DNA from: Bacteroidota bacterium
Lineage (GTDB): Bacteria; Bacteroidota; Bacteroidia; Chitinophagales; Chitinophagaceae
Assembly: GCA_013286425.1 (NCBI GenBank)
Contig: JABDFS010000024.1
Span: forward strand, 1 to 38,423
Reading direction: 5' to 3'
DNA length: 38,423 nt
The notes under the pieces are model-generated. The model worked only from the letters and a program-made list of their open reading frames with translations, searched no databases and was not told where the DNA came from. Each line of letters opens with the position of its first letter. The first letter of the stretch is position 1. The translations under genes were made by a program, and so were the position numbers. Shown one piece after another: positions 1 through 7,975 of this stretch.

Positions 1-1
1 A

Positions 2-1351
2 ATAGAGTACACCAATATTGGTGACTTATATAAAGCCATTGAAGATTATAAAACTGCTTTAACGTATTATACTGAAGCTTTTAAAACCAGGGAAAGAGCA
101 TATCTTACTGTATCGGATTATACAATATATGCTGAATTATTCAGCCTTACTAACAAATTTGATTCTGCAATATTTTATTATAATTTGATTGACACAGCAA
201 AAGCTACAACAGGAGATTTGCATATATTCCTTGTAAGTAAAGGCGAATATTTCCTGTTACAAAAAAAATATGATAACGCTCTTGCGTATTTTCAAAATGA
301 GCTTGTAATTAACCGGCAATTAAATGAACCTAATGAAACTGCGCGTACATTAATTGATATTGCACAAACTTATGCCGGTAAAAAAAGTGTCATTGCAGCT
401 TTAGAATATGCAAGGCAGGGATTGAACCTGGCATTGCAACTCAAATCCAGGCAATACATACTTATGGCTTATAAAACTTTATCTTCTTTGTATGATGAAC
501 AGCACAACACAGATAGCGCTTATTTCTATTACAGAAAATATGTAGATATAAATAATACAGTATTGAGTGACCAGATAAAATTAAACCTCGCTGCTTTTAA
601 TTTTGAACAAAAAATTTCACTCCTAAACAATGAAGAACAATTACAGCAACAACAGCTTACGCATTCATCACAACAAAAACTTTTTCTTATCCTCGGCATA
701 ATATCTGTTTTCATATCAGGTTTCATTGTTGTACGGAATGTTTCATTAAAAAGAAAAAATGAAAAGAATCTTCGTGAGATAGCTGAAAGTGAATTGCAAT
801 TGCAAAAGTTGCAAAGTAAGCAACAGATATCAGAGCTTGAAATGCAGGCATTGCGTTCTCAAATGAACCCGCATTTCATTTTTAATTGCCTCAGTTCAAT
901 TAATCGTTTTATACTAAAGAATGAAACAGAGGCCGCCTCCGATTATCTTACAAAATTCTCAAGGTTAATAAGGATGGTACTAAATAATTCAAAGCAGGAA
1001 TTTATTTCATTGGGAGATGAACTGGAAATGCTGCGGCTATATCTTGACCTTGAACAATTACGTTTTAAAAACGCATTTGAATACAATATCATTTGCATGA
1101 ATGAAACAGATGCAGATAATATTTTTATTCCACCATTGATTTTACAACCCTTTACTGAAAACGCCATCTGGCATGGTTTGATGCATAAGCAAGGTCACGG
1201 CCATCTTGAAATAGAATTAAATCCCAACTCGAAATATGCTACTTCAATATATTTTTTGTTATTTGTGTGGCTATACCATTGCAATGATTCTTTTGCCAGT
1301 TGCTCTATTGCAGGGAAGTTACTAATACGATTTAAAAAAGCTGCCTTTTGA
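2..1351 (+). CDS. TPR-containing LytS-type sensor histidine kinase, broken at both ends
   Basis: The frame is open from base 2, so the gene starts upstream of the window; no ATG in the window is a convincing start. It reads as tetratricopeptide repeats (to about base 560), a coiled coil, one membrane segment (LFLILGIISVFISGFIV, near 680-735), a second coiled coil, then a His_kinase domain of the LytS/YehU type. The phospho-accepting histidine is in MNPHFIFN (codon 872-874). The N-box region follows (PPLILQPFTENAIWHGL). Family members continue with a DNGIG glycine box, which is absent here: after HLEIEL (about base 1221) the frame enters DNA that codes on the other strand and ends in unrelated residues. 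Without the glycine boxes the kinase should not bind ATP normally. In Bacteroidota such kinases usually pair with a LytTR regulator; none is seen here. Confidence 0.8.
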   Translation: MEYTNIGDLYKAIEDYKTALTYYTEAFKTRERAYLTVSDYTIYAELFSLTNKFDSAIFYYNLIDTAKATTGDLHIFLVSKGEYFLLQKKYDNALAYFQNELVINRQLNEPNETARTLIDIAQTYAGKKSVIAALEYARQGLNLALQLKSRQYILMAYKTLSSLYDEQHNTDSAYFYYRKYVDINNTVLSDQIKLNLAAFNFEQKISLLNNEEQLQQQQLTHSSQQKLFLILGIISVFISGFIVVRNVSLKRKNEKNLREIAESELQLQKLQSKQQISELEMQALRSQMNPHFIFNCLSSINRFILKNETEAASDYLTKFSRLIRMVLNNSKQEFISLGDELEMLRLYLDLEQLRFKNAFEYNIICMNETDADNIFIPPLILQPFTENAIWHGLMHKQGHGHLEIELNPNSKYATSIYFLLFVWLYHCNDSFASCSIAGKLLIRFKKAAF

Positions 1352-1605
1352 AAAAGTGCTACTGCAATACCATGAATATAATTTATTTGTTTTGATTCCC
1401 GATAGCTTAGATTCAAGTAATATTCCATTGAATCCAAATTATTTACATACGAATAATTGGCGATGATTTCAGTAATGCAGTCTATTCTTGCCGTATCATG
1501 CAATAAAGACAATACTTTTTTAAGGCTGTCAATTTCTCTTTGCTGAGATAACGCATCAGAGAAAATGAGAAGCGCAAAAATGCTTACTGCAAATAATCTT
1601 GGCAT
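1195..1605 (-). pseudogene. 5' fragment of a second TPR sensor-kinase-like gene
   Basis: This 136-codon frame starts at an ATG with a clear signal peptide (MPRLFAVSIFALLIFSDALSQ) and continues with helical residues typical of the N-terminus of periplasmic TPR histidine kinases (REIDSLKKVLSLLHDTARID, followed by paired helices). It stops at 1195, just inside the opposing kinase gene, after FELGFNSIS; no TPR array, membrane segment or kinase follows. The opposing gene is a TPR kinase whose own N-terminus lies outside the window, so this fragment could be the front of a paralogue, or of the same gene after an inversion or misassembly. Product assignment is inferred from the signal peptide and helix pattern. 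Confidence 0.6.
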
Positions 1606-1871
1606 AATAAATAAGATGCATACTAAACTACTGCCAATTAAACTTCTCTTCTATAATTATTTAGCCGTTTACAGTTATTAATGACGGTTGAATGTTTTGA
1701 ATGAGTAACCTGCATATACAAACACCTCATATTGTGTGTTAGTTAATCATTCATTTCAGCAAACTATCATTCAATCCTGTTAACCAATCATTCCTGCTTC
1801 TCTTTCAATTAACTGGAGAATAATTTCACTCCTGTTTATTATTATTTATAATAACCCAAAAAACAAAAATT
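1606..1871. other. Divergent intergenic region with three spaced ATCATTC sites
   Basis: This gap lies between the minus-strand TPR fragment and the S74-domain gene. The heptamer ATCATTC occurs at 1746, 1766 and 1787, about two helical turns apart each time, so the copies face the same side of the helix. No tRNA or small gene is apparent. The spacing could suit a regulator but may be chance in AT-rich DNA. Confidence 0.3.
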
Positions 1872-4013
1872 ATGAAAACACTATTTACCAAAAACCTTGT
1901 TGTAATAATTACTATTTTTTTTACAACAGCAGCAAATGCACAAAACATTTTTCCATCAACAGGCAGAGCAGGTATTTACACAACAAGCCCTGCTTCTTCT
2001 TTACAGGTAAAAGGCGGCGCACGCATCGGCACTGCTGCCAACTATTTAAATGTTGATAGTGCAACCGGCAACTTATCGTTTGTTGGCACATCTGCATACC
2101 AGGTTGCCGGCAATAAATATGCATTTCAATACACAGGCAATCCCAACTATGGTTTATTCTTTAATTCATCCGCAGTGCAATATGAATTTAGAAACGGAAG
2201 CGCTTCGCCTGTGTTTAGCATAAATGCTAACACAGGCAATGGAGTATTAAACGGAACACTTAAAATTGGAGCATATACTTTACCCTCAACAGACGGAGCG
2301 AATGGAAGAGTTCTAAAAACAAATGGAAGTGGTGCAGTAAGCTGGGGTATTGACAGCAATACTACTTACTCTGCTGGTGCAGGCCTTAGCCTTAGCGGTA
2401 CAACGTTTACCAATACAGCGCCTGATAAAACTGTAACACTCATGGGTTCCGGTGCCACAACAGTTAGTGGAACCTATCCTAGTTTCACCATATCATCTCC
2501 TTCTTACAATTACGATATACTTACCTACCCATACAATACCGGTGTCGGCAACAGTGCATTACATTCCTTAAATCCAAATGGCTCTGTAATAAACAATACA
2601 GGAGTGGGAATTTTTTCTTTAACCGCAGATACTTCCGGTTATAATAATACGGGAACCGGCGCTTATGCCCTTTTTTCCAATACAACCGGATATGATAATA
2701 CAGCAACAGGGAAAGATGCAATGAATGGAACCATTTCCGGTCATGATAATACTGCTGATGGAGTGGGAGCCCTTTTGCAAAATTATGGTGGAAACTATAA
2801 TACTGCAGTTGGTGCGGGTTCTGCCGCCAGCATGGGGTATAGTACCTACAATACGGCTGTTGGTGATGATGCTCTTTCTTATGTTACTGGTAATAGTAAT
2901 AGTGCAAATGGTGCTTACAGTTTGTATGGATTTAATAATGGTTCTGGTTCCACCGGATCTGACAATACAGCCAGCGGTTATGAATCGCTTTATGCCATCT
3001 CTTCAGGGAACTATAATACGGCTAATGGTGTTGTATCGCTTTATAATAACACAACCGGGTTTTATAACACGGCTGCAGGAATGTATTCATTGTATGACAA
3101 CACAACTGGTGCTTATAATACAGGTATTGGTTTATTAGCTGATGTTAATAGCGGAGGATATAATTATTCTACTGCTGTAGGTGTTGGCGCTACTATTACT
3201 GCAAGTAATCAAATTCGTATTGGAAGTATAGGCAGCACATCCGGATATGACCCTGTTTCCATTGGTGGTGTAGTTGGCTGGTCAACACTTTCAGATGGCA
3301 GGGTTAAAAAGAATATTAAAGAAAATGTTCCGGGCCTTGCTTTTATCAATAAGCTGAAACCCATTACCTATAACATAGATAATGATGCAATTAATAAAAT
3401 TGTTCAGCGTCCGGCAATAAAAGATAAAGATGGAAAAACAACGCAGCCTTCTGCAGATGAAATAGCTACCCGCAAAACGGAAGAACAAATAGTGCACACA
3501 GGTTTTATAGCACAGGATGTTGAGAAAGCAGCCAAGAGTTTGAACTATGATTTTAGTGGTGTTGATGCTGCAAAAAACAGCAAAGATTTATATGGATTGC
3601 GCTATGCTGAATTTGTAGTTCCGCTTGTAAAAGCAGTGCAGGAACTTTCTGCACAAAATGATTCATTGCAAAATCAAATCAATGAATTAAAAGCAATGAT
3701 CACTCCGAACCAGTCAACAATTAGCAATCAATCGGCAGTTGTTTTAACCGATGCTTCATCACTGCAGCAAAACGTTCCTAATCCTTTTACCAATACAACT
3801 TCTATTGGTTATTCGCTTCCGCAAAAATTTAATAAAGCACAAATTTTGATTACGGATAAAAATTGTGCAACACTAAAAGCAATAAATATTTCAGGAAGTG
3901 GAAAAGGCAATTTAACGGTAAATGCATCAACACTCGCTTCAGGCGCTTATCAATATTCTTTAATTGTTGATGGAAGATTGATTGATACAAAACAAATGGT
4001 GCTTGCAAAATAA
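1872..4013 (+). CDS. T9SS-exported protein with head-like repeats and S74 chaperone domain
   Basis: This 713-residue protein has a signal peptide ending near ANAQ (residue 24). Residues about 220-445 carry some twelve imperfect repeats with the core NTA-x-G-x-x-(A/S)L, separated by NTTG-x-Y, resembling beta-roll heads of trimeric adhesins. An S74 (endosialidase-type) intramolecular chaperone domain follows, from SDGRVKKNI; Ser474 and Lys479 fit the known self-cleavage dyad, and HTGFIAQDVEKA and YGLRYAEFVVPLVKAVQEL are typical later motifs. A coiled coil comes next, and residues 628-713 form a T9SS type A sorting domain (NVPNPFTNTTSIGYSLP). The expected result is a trimeric surface fibre whose tail is clipped. 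Its own last 36 codons are duplicated at 5547-5669. Confidence 0.85.
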   Translation: MKTLFTKNLVVIITIFFTTAANAQNIFPSTGRAGIYTTSPASSLQVKGGARIGTAANYLNVDSATGNLSFVGTSAYQVAGNKYAFQYTGNPNYGLFFNSSAVQYEFRNGSASPVFSINANTGNGVLNGTLKIGAYTLPSTDGANGRVLKTNGSGAVSWGIDSNTTYSAGAGLSLSGTTFTNTAPDKTVTLMGSGATTVSGTYPSFTISSPSYNYDILTYPYNTGVGNSALHSLNPNGSVINNTGVGIFSLTADTSGYNNTGTGAYALFSNTTGYDNTATGKDAMNGTISGHDNTADGVGALLQNYGGNYNTAVGAGSAASMGYSTYNTAVGDDALSYVTGNSNSANGAYSLYGFNNGSGSTGSDNTASGYESLYAISSGNYNTANGVVSLYNNTTGFYNTAAGMYSLYDNTTGAYNTGIGLLADVNSGGYNYSTAVGVGATITASNQIRIGSIGSTSGYDPVSIGGVVGWSTLSDGRVKKNIKENVPGLAFINKLKPITYNIDNDAINKIVQRPAIKDKDGKTTQPSADEIATRKTEEQIVHTGFIAQDVEKAAKSLNYDFSGVDAAKNSKDLYGLRYAEFVVPLVKAVQELSAQNDSLQNQINELKAMITPNQSTISNQSAVVLTDASSLQQNVPNPFTNTTSIGYSLPQKFNKAQILITDKNCATLKAINISGSGKGNLTVNASTLASGAYQYSLIVDGRLIDTKQMVLAK
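2535..3200 (+). repeat. In-gene repeats coding NTA-x-G head motifs
   Basis: About twelve degenerate units of roughly 45-75 bases, most containing AATACNGC(A/T) and coding variants of NTAVGxxAL, for example NTGVGNSAL, NTATGKDAM, NTAAGMYSL. Unit length varies, so this is protein-level rather than exact DNA repetition. It could allow slipped-strand changes in fibre length. Confidence 0.7.
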
Positions 4014-4130
4014 AATCATAAACAGAATTATACTGAAACCAAAAAAGATTTCTGTTGTAAAATAATTTCCTAACTACTGAAATATTCCCCGGGCCACTTT
4101 TTATCCATTAACAATCAAAATTTATAAACT

Positions 4131-5501
4131 ATGAAAAGGTTTTTAAATGAATTCAACAGGCATGCAATATATCGCATCCTGTTTTGTATGATTTTTTTAA
4201 GCGTTAGCTTTTTTGCCTGTAAAAAAACTGAAACACCTGTTTTGCAAAGCAATGAAAACAGCAGTAACTTACAGTTAAACAACAATGCATCGCAGTTTTC
4301 ATCTGAAGTAATAGACAAATGGATCACGATGCAGCTTCGCCTGGATCGTGATGCTGTTGGTATTGCAAATGTTGCTTTTTCCAGGTACTATGCTTATTCA
4401 GGTGTGGCGGCTTTTGCAGCGCTGGGCCCGGGCACGCAGGTTGGTAGCTCCTTCAGTGAAAAACTAAGAACATTAATCAGCATGCCGCAGACGGATAAAT
4501 CTGCACTGTTTTATTTGCCGGCAAGCGTAAATACCGCGCTGGCTTTTATGAACAGGAATATGTATACAACAGCAACTGCTGCTGATACAGCAGCCATTGA
4601 TTCTTTAGAAACTGCCTTGAATAATTCTTTTATTTCCCAAACAAATCCTGAAGTATTGGCTTTATCAAATGCTTATGGAAAAGAAGTGGCAACTGGTGTG
4701 TTCAACTGGTCTGAAACAGATGGTTATAAGCATGCGAGTGATCCATATATACCGCCTATTGGCCCTGGTTTATGGGTGCCCAAGCCACCTTCCTACGCGC
4801 CTGCCAGTACGCCTTATTGGGGCAATAACAGGCCGATCATATCAGGAGATATTGATAACACGCAACCTGGCGCTCCCATTGCTTACTCAGAAACCCCCGG
4901 CTCGCCATTTTATCAAATGGTAAACCAGTTGTATCAGCAATCACATCACCTGACACCTGATGATTCAGCACAGGCATTTTTTTGGAGAGATATACCGGGT
5001 GTAAGCTCACCAGGCCACTGGCTGAGTATTCTTCAACAGGTAATACAACAAACCAATAGCCATCTTGATAAAGCTGCCTTTGCGTATGCGCTTACAGGTA
5101 CATGTTTAAGTGATGCTTGCATTAGTTGCTGGAAAACAAAATATCAGTACAACTTGTTGCGCCCGGTTACTTACATACGCAATGTAATAAAAGACACAAC
5201 ATGGAATGCAGTGATCACCACACCTGCACATCCTGAATATTCATGCGCACACTGTGTGCTTTCTGCTGCAACTGCAGATGCACTTACAGAAATCTTTGGA
5301 AATATCGGAAGCTTTACCGACCATACTTATGATTACCTGGGCTTTGCCCCAAGAACGTATAGTTCATTTAATGCCATTGCTGACGAAGCAGGCCATTCAA
5401 GATTTTATGGCGGTATCCATTATAAACCTTCCATTGATACAGGATTATTACAGGGAAGAAAAGTATCTGCCAATATTTTGCGGATGCTGAATTTGCATTG
5501 A
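4131..5501 (+). CDS. Vanadium-dependent haloperoxidase-like (PAP2 superfamily) lipoprotein
   Basis: This 456-residue protein has a lipoprotein signal with lipobox FFAC (Cys30), so it should be membrane-anchored outside the cytoplasm. The C-terminal half carries the vanadate/phosphate pocket of the vanadium haloperoxidase-PAP2 superfamily: Lys337-x6-Arg344-Pro345, Ser371 and His374 in HPEYSCAHC, and Arg424...His430 in SRFYGGIH. The usual SGH triplet is replaced by SCAH, and five cysteines (325, 330, 333, 372, 375) crowd the pocket. The fold could oxidise halides with peroxide or act as an acid phosphatase; sequence alone does not decide. It follows the S74 gene by 117 bp on the same strand and is followed by a remnant of that gene's tail. 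Confidence 0.8.
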   Translation: MKRFLNEFNRHAIYRILFCMIFLSVSFFACKKTETPVLQSNENSSNLQLNNNASQFSSEVIDKWITMQLRLDRDAVGIANVAFSRYYAYSGVAAFAALGPGTQVGSSFSEKLRTLISMPQTDKSALFYLPASVNTALAFMNRNMYTTATAADTAAIDSLETALNNSFISQTNPEVLALSNAYGKEVATGVFNWSETDGYKHASDPYIPPIGPGLWVPKPPSYAPASTPYWGNNRPIISGDIDNTQPGAPIAYSETPGSPFYQMVNQLYQQSHHLTPDDSAQAFFWRDIPGVSSPGHWLSILQQVIQQTNSHLDKAAFAYALTGTCLSDACISCWKTKYQYNLLRPVTYIRNVIKDTTWNAVITTPAHPEYSCAHCVLSAATADALTEIFGNIGSFTDHTYDYLGFAPRTYSSFNAIADEAGHSRFYGGIHYKPSIDTGLLQGRKVSANILRMLNLH

Positions 5502-5546
5502 ACAAGGATCAGTAAACAAATAATTATTACATAACAAGAATAGCAA

Positions 5547-5669
5547 AACATTCGAAGCGAAGGTTCATTAACTGCAGATGCAGCAACACTTGCATCAGGC
5601 GCTTATCAATATTCATTAATTATTGATGGAAGATTGATTGATACAAAACAGATGGTGTTAGCGAGGTAA
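5547..5669 (+). pseudogene. Remnant C-terminus of a second S74/T9SS protein
   Basis: From 5547 an open frame reads NIRSEGSLTADAATLASGAY and runs on to QMVLAR and a stop at 5667-5669. It is nearly identical in DNA and protein to the last 40 codons of the S74 gene (end at 4013), sharing ASGAYQYSLI-x-DGRLIDTKQMVLA. There is no start codon and nothing upstream from the rest of the gene, so this is a duplicated fragment of the T9SS sorting domain that survived a deletion or rearrangement. Confidence 0.8.
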
Positions 5670-5717
5670 GATTAGAGTAGTTCAAATATCTCTTATTTAA
5701 TACTTAACTCAATTTAT

Positions 5718-5745
5718 AAATCCCTGCTTAAACAGGCGGGGATTT
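5718..5745 (+). terminator. Rho-independent terminator after the S74 remnant
   Basis: AAATCCCTGC and GCGGGGATTT form a 10-bp stem (one G-T pair) around an 8-base loop, followed by TAATTATG. It lies 48 bp past the remnant's stop and probably served the lost gene; it would now end transcripts of the haloperoxidase gene. Confidence 0.6.
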
Positions 5746-6212
5746 TAATTATGTATTCTTCCGTAACACTTTCAACTCGCATATTCATCAGCTTACGGAA
5801 AACTATTTTCATATAAAACAGATAAATTTTTTGCCATTTTTCAATGTATTCCTTATCTTAACGTAGCTGAAATTCCCTGTAAAGGCAACCTGCAAAAAAA
5901 TAAAAAAACCACCCGTTTTAGTAACCCTTATAGAGACCTTACAGAGACCTTATACAGACCTTATACAGACCTTATAGAGACTTTAATTGCTATCAAAGCG
6001 CTGTCAAAGCGCAGGCAACTTGCGGGCAAAAGGCAGGGAACAATATAGATAAGTCTGTACAACCACTACATAAAAGGCCTTTTGCTAATAAGCTGAATTG
6101 ATTCATATTCAATAATACGTTTTACATTAAATCATTTTGAAATCAGTTTATTAGAATTTCTCCTTATTTTGAGCGCTCATAAATGTAATTTGCTCTAACG
6201 AAAACCAATAGC
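5746..6212. other. Intergenic region containing an 11-bp array and a start-less open frame
   Basis: No ordinary gene is seen. The plus frame with codons at 5767-6048 is open for 93 codons, with no ATG, GTG or TTG in it. It passes through the 11-bp array and ends in a basic tail (KALSKRRQLAGKRQGTI). It may be a decayed or unusually started small gene, or simply low-stop DNA. No confident promoter for the downstream transporter was found, though TATTTTG at 6165-6171 resembles a -7 element. Confidence 0.4.
5926..5985 (+). repeat. Tandem array, 11-bp period, unit CCTTATACAGA
   Basis: CCTTA begins at 5926, 5937, 5948, 5959 and 5970, exactly 11 bases apart, with a degenerate sixth unit at 5981. 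Units are CCTTATAGAGA, CCTTACAGAGA, CCTTATACAGA (twice) and CCTTATAGAGA. The plus strand is open and codes an 11-residue repeat, PYRDLTETLYR then PYTDLIETLIA. The minus strand meets TAA in every cycle. Confidence 0.85.
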
Positions 6213-7892
6213 ATGAATCAGCCAGCCATTGCAACAGGAAAACATCCACGCGCTTTATATGTTTGTTTTTTTACCGAAATGTGGGAACGTTTTGGCTACT
6301 ATTTAATGATAGGAATTTTCTTTTTGTATCTCACAGATACGGTTGGCCATGGTGGCCGCGGAATGGATAACACTTCAGCTATAAGTATTGTAGGTACTTA
6401 TGTTGCATTAATTTATTTAACACCTTTTCTTGGCGGCCTGATCGCAGATAGAGTGCTTGGTTATACGAAATCAATTTTTCTTGGCGGCGCTTTGTTAGCG
6501 CTAGGGTATTTTTTAATTGCATTGAATGGCAGCGATGCAGTAATGTATGCGGGTTTGTTTTCTGCTATTGTCGGCAACGGGTTTTTTAAACCAAACATCA
6601 GCACATTATTAGGCAATATTTATAATCGTCCTGATCTTAAACCTAAAAAAGATATTGCTTACAATATCTTTTATATGGGCATCAATATCGGTGCATTCTT
6701 TTGCAATTTCGTAGCAGCATATTTACATAATAAATACCAGGATAATAATGGCTGGGGCATTGCATTTTCTGCTGCAGGTTTTGGAATGGTGTTGGGTTTA
6801 ATATGGTTTGCATTTGGATTGAAACATGTAAAACATGCAGATGTTATTAAACCCGCTCAGGAAGGCGATATGCCGATCTCACAAATCTTTTTAAAAGTGT
6901 TTTTGCCTGCAATGATTGCAGGCGCTATCGGCTGGTTTATTCCCGGAAATATTTTAGGTTCAGATTCCAATGATGCTTTCATTTTTGCCTGTGTTCCTAT
7001 CATCATTTTTTATTTCAGCTTATGGTATAAAGCTACAGGTTTTGAAAAAAAGCGCATCAGCACTTTATTGATCTTATTTGGTGTGTCTATAATCTTCTGG
7101 AATATTTACAATCAAAACTCTACAGCATTAACAATATGGGCACAAACATATACAGATCGTGAAGCGCCAAAAGCTATTCAGCCTGCATTAAAACCATTTG
7201 GATTCCTGGAATCAGTAAATACAAACCCAACAGAGATTCCGGTTGTTGATGAACAATTTCGCCCACAATCAGATGCAAATGGGAAAGTATTGACGAAGCA
7301 GGGAACTGACCTGTATTTTCAGAATTTACCAAAAGATAAATACCCACCTGAAGGGCAAGATCTAAAGTTGATCTCAACAGAGATCTATCAATCAGTCAAT
7401 CCATTCTGGATTATTGTTCTAACGCCAATTGTAGTGGCTTTTTTTGCGTGGCGGCAACGAATCGGTAAAACATTATCAACGCCAAGCAAATTTGCATGGG
7501 GAACATTGATCGCGGGTCTATCATCTGTTGTAATGGTAGCAGCATGTTTGGTCACCAACATTTATTTTAATAAAGTTTCAAGCTGGTGGATAGTCAGCAG
7601 CTATGGTGTGTTTACTATAAGCGAGTTATTTGTAAGTCCTGTTGGTTTATCATTAACATCAAAAGTTGCACCGCGAAGATTAACTGCTTTGATGATGGGC
7701 GGATGGTTTATCACCACATCATTAGGCGGGAAAATTTCAGGCATACTTGCTGGCTTCTGGGATAAGTTTGATAACAAGGCTGTATTCTTTGGCATCAGTG
7801 CAGTTGCGGCAATTGTTGCCTGCTTTTTATTATTGCCATTGACCAAACGTTTAAATACAATTGTAGAAGAAGCCGCCGCATCTGATGATTAA
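6213..7892 (+). CDS. POT-family proton-coupled peptide transporter
   Basis: This 559-residue multi-pass inner-membrane protein carries the POT/PTR signature ExxERFxYY (E22, E25, R26, Y29, Y30) at the end of the first helix and the family's GGLIADRVLGYTKSI and NIGAFFCNF regions. The role is uptake of di- or tripeptides with protons. A hydrophilic stretch of about 90 residues (roughly 310-395, AQTYTDREAP to QSVNPFW) between helices is seen in many Bacteroidota members (from memory). The ATG at 6213 opens a normal N-terminus. A second, unrelated peptide transporter follows 83 bp later, separated by a terminator. Confidence 0.9.
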   Translation: MNQPAIATGKHPRALYVCFFTEMWERFGYYLMIGIFFLYLTDTVGHGGRGMDNTSAISIVGTYVALIYLTPFLGGLIADRVLGYTKSIFLGGALLALGYFLIALNGSDAVMYAGLFSAIVGNGFFKPNISTLLGNIYNRPDLKPKKDIAYNIFYMGINIGAFFCNFVAAYLHNKYQDNNGWGIAFSAAGFGMVLGLIWFAFGLKHVKHADVIKPAQEGDMPISQIFLKVFLPAMIAGAIGWFIPGNILGSDSNDAFIFACVPIIIFYFSLWYKATGFEKKRISTLLILFGVSIIFWNIYNQNSTALTIWAQTYTDREAPKAIQPALKPFGFLESVNTNPTEIPVVDEQFRPQSDANGKVLTKQGTDLYFQNLPKDKYPPEGQDLKLISTEIYQSVNPFWIIVLTPIVVAFFAWRQRIGKTLSTPSKFAWGTLIAGLSSVVMVAACLVTNIYFNKVSSWWIVSSYGVFTISELFVSPVGLSLTSKVAPRRLTALMMGGWFITTSLGGKISGILAGFWDKFDNKAVFFGISAVAAIVACFLLLPLTKRLNTIVEEAAASDD

Positions 7893-7914
7893 ACTAATTT
7901 TTGATTTTATATTT

Positions 7915-7942
7915 AAAGCGATGTTACTTACATCGCTTTTTT
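7915..7942 (+). terminator. Rho-independent terminator between POT and OPT genes
   Basis: AAAGCGATGT and ACATCGCTTT form a perfect 10-bp stem with loop TACT-like bases, followed by a run of T. It sits 22 bp after the POT stop, so the OPT gene is probably transcribed at least partly from its own promoter. Confidence 0.8.
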
Positions 7943-7975
7943 AATTTCTTTACTTTTCACTTTTAACTTGAAATA

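Noticed and set aside
2725-3138. 137-codon plus frame rich in Met/Leu/Val inside the S74 gene
   Set aside because: It is the +1 reading of the NTA-x-G repeats, and its residues follow directly from that repetition.
1872-4013. S74 protein as part of a prophage
   Set aside because: No other phage gene is near, and the protein has a signal peptide and a T9SS tail.
5926-5985. 11-bp arrays as CRISPR
   Set aside because: Units are contiguous 11-mers without spacers, and no cas gene is present.
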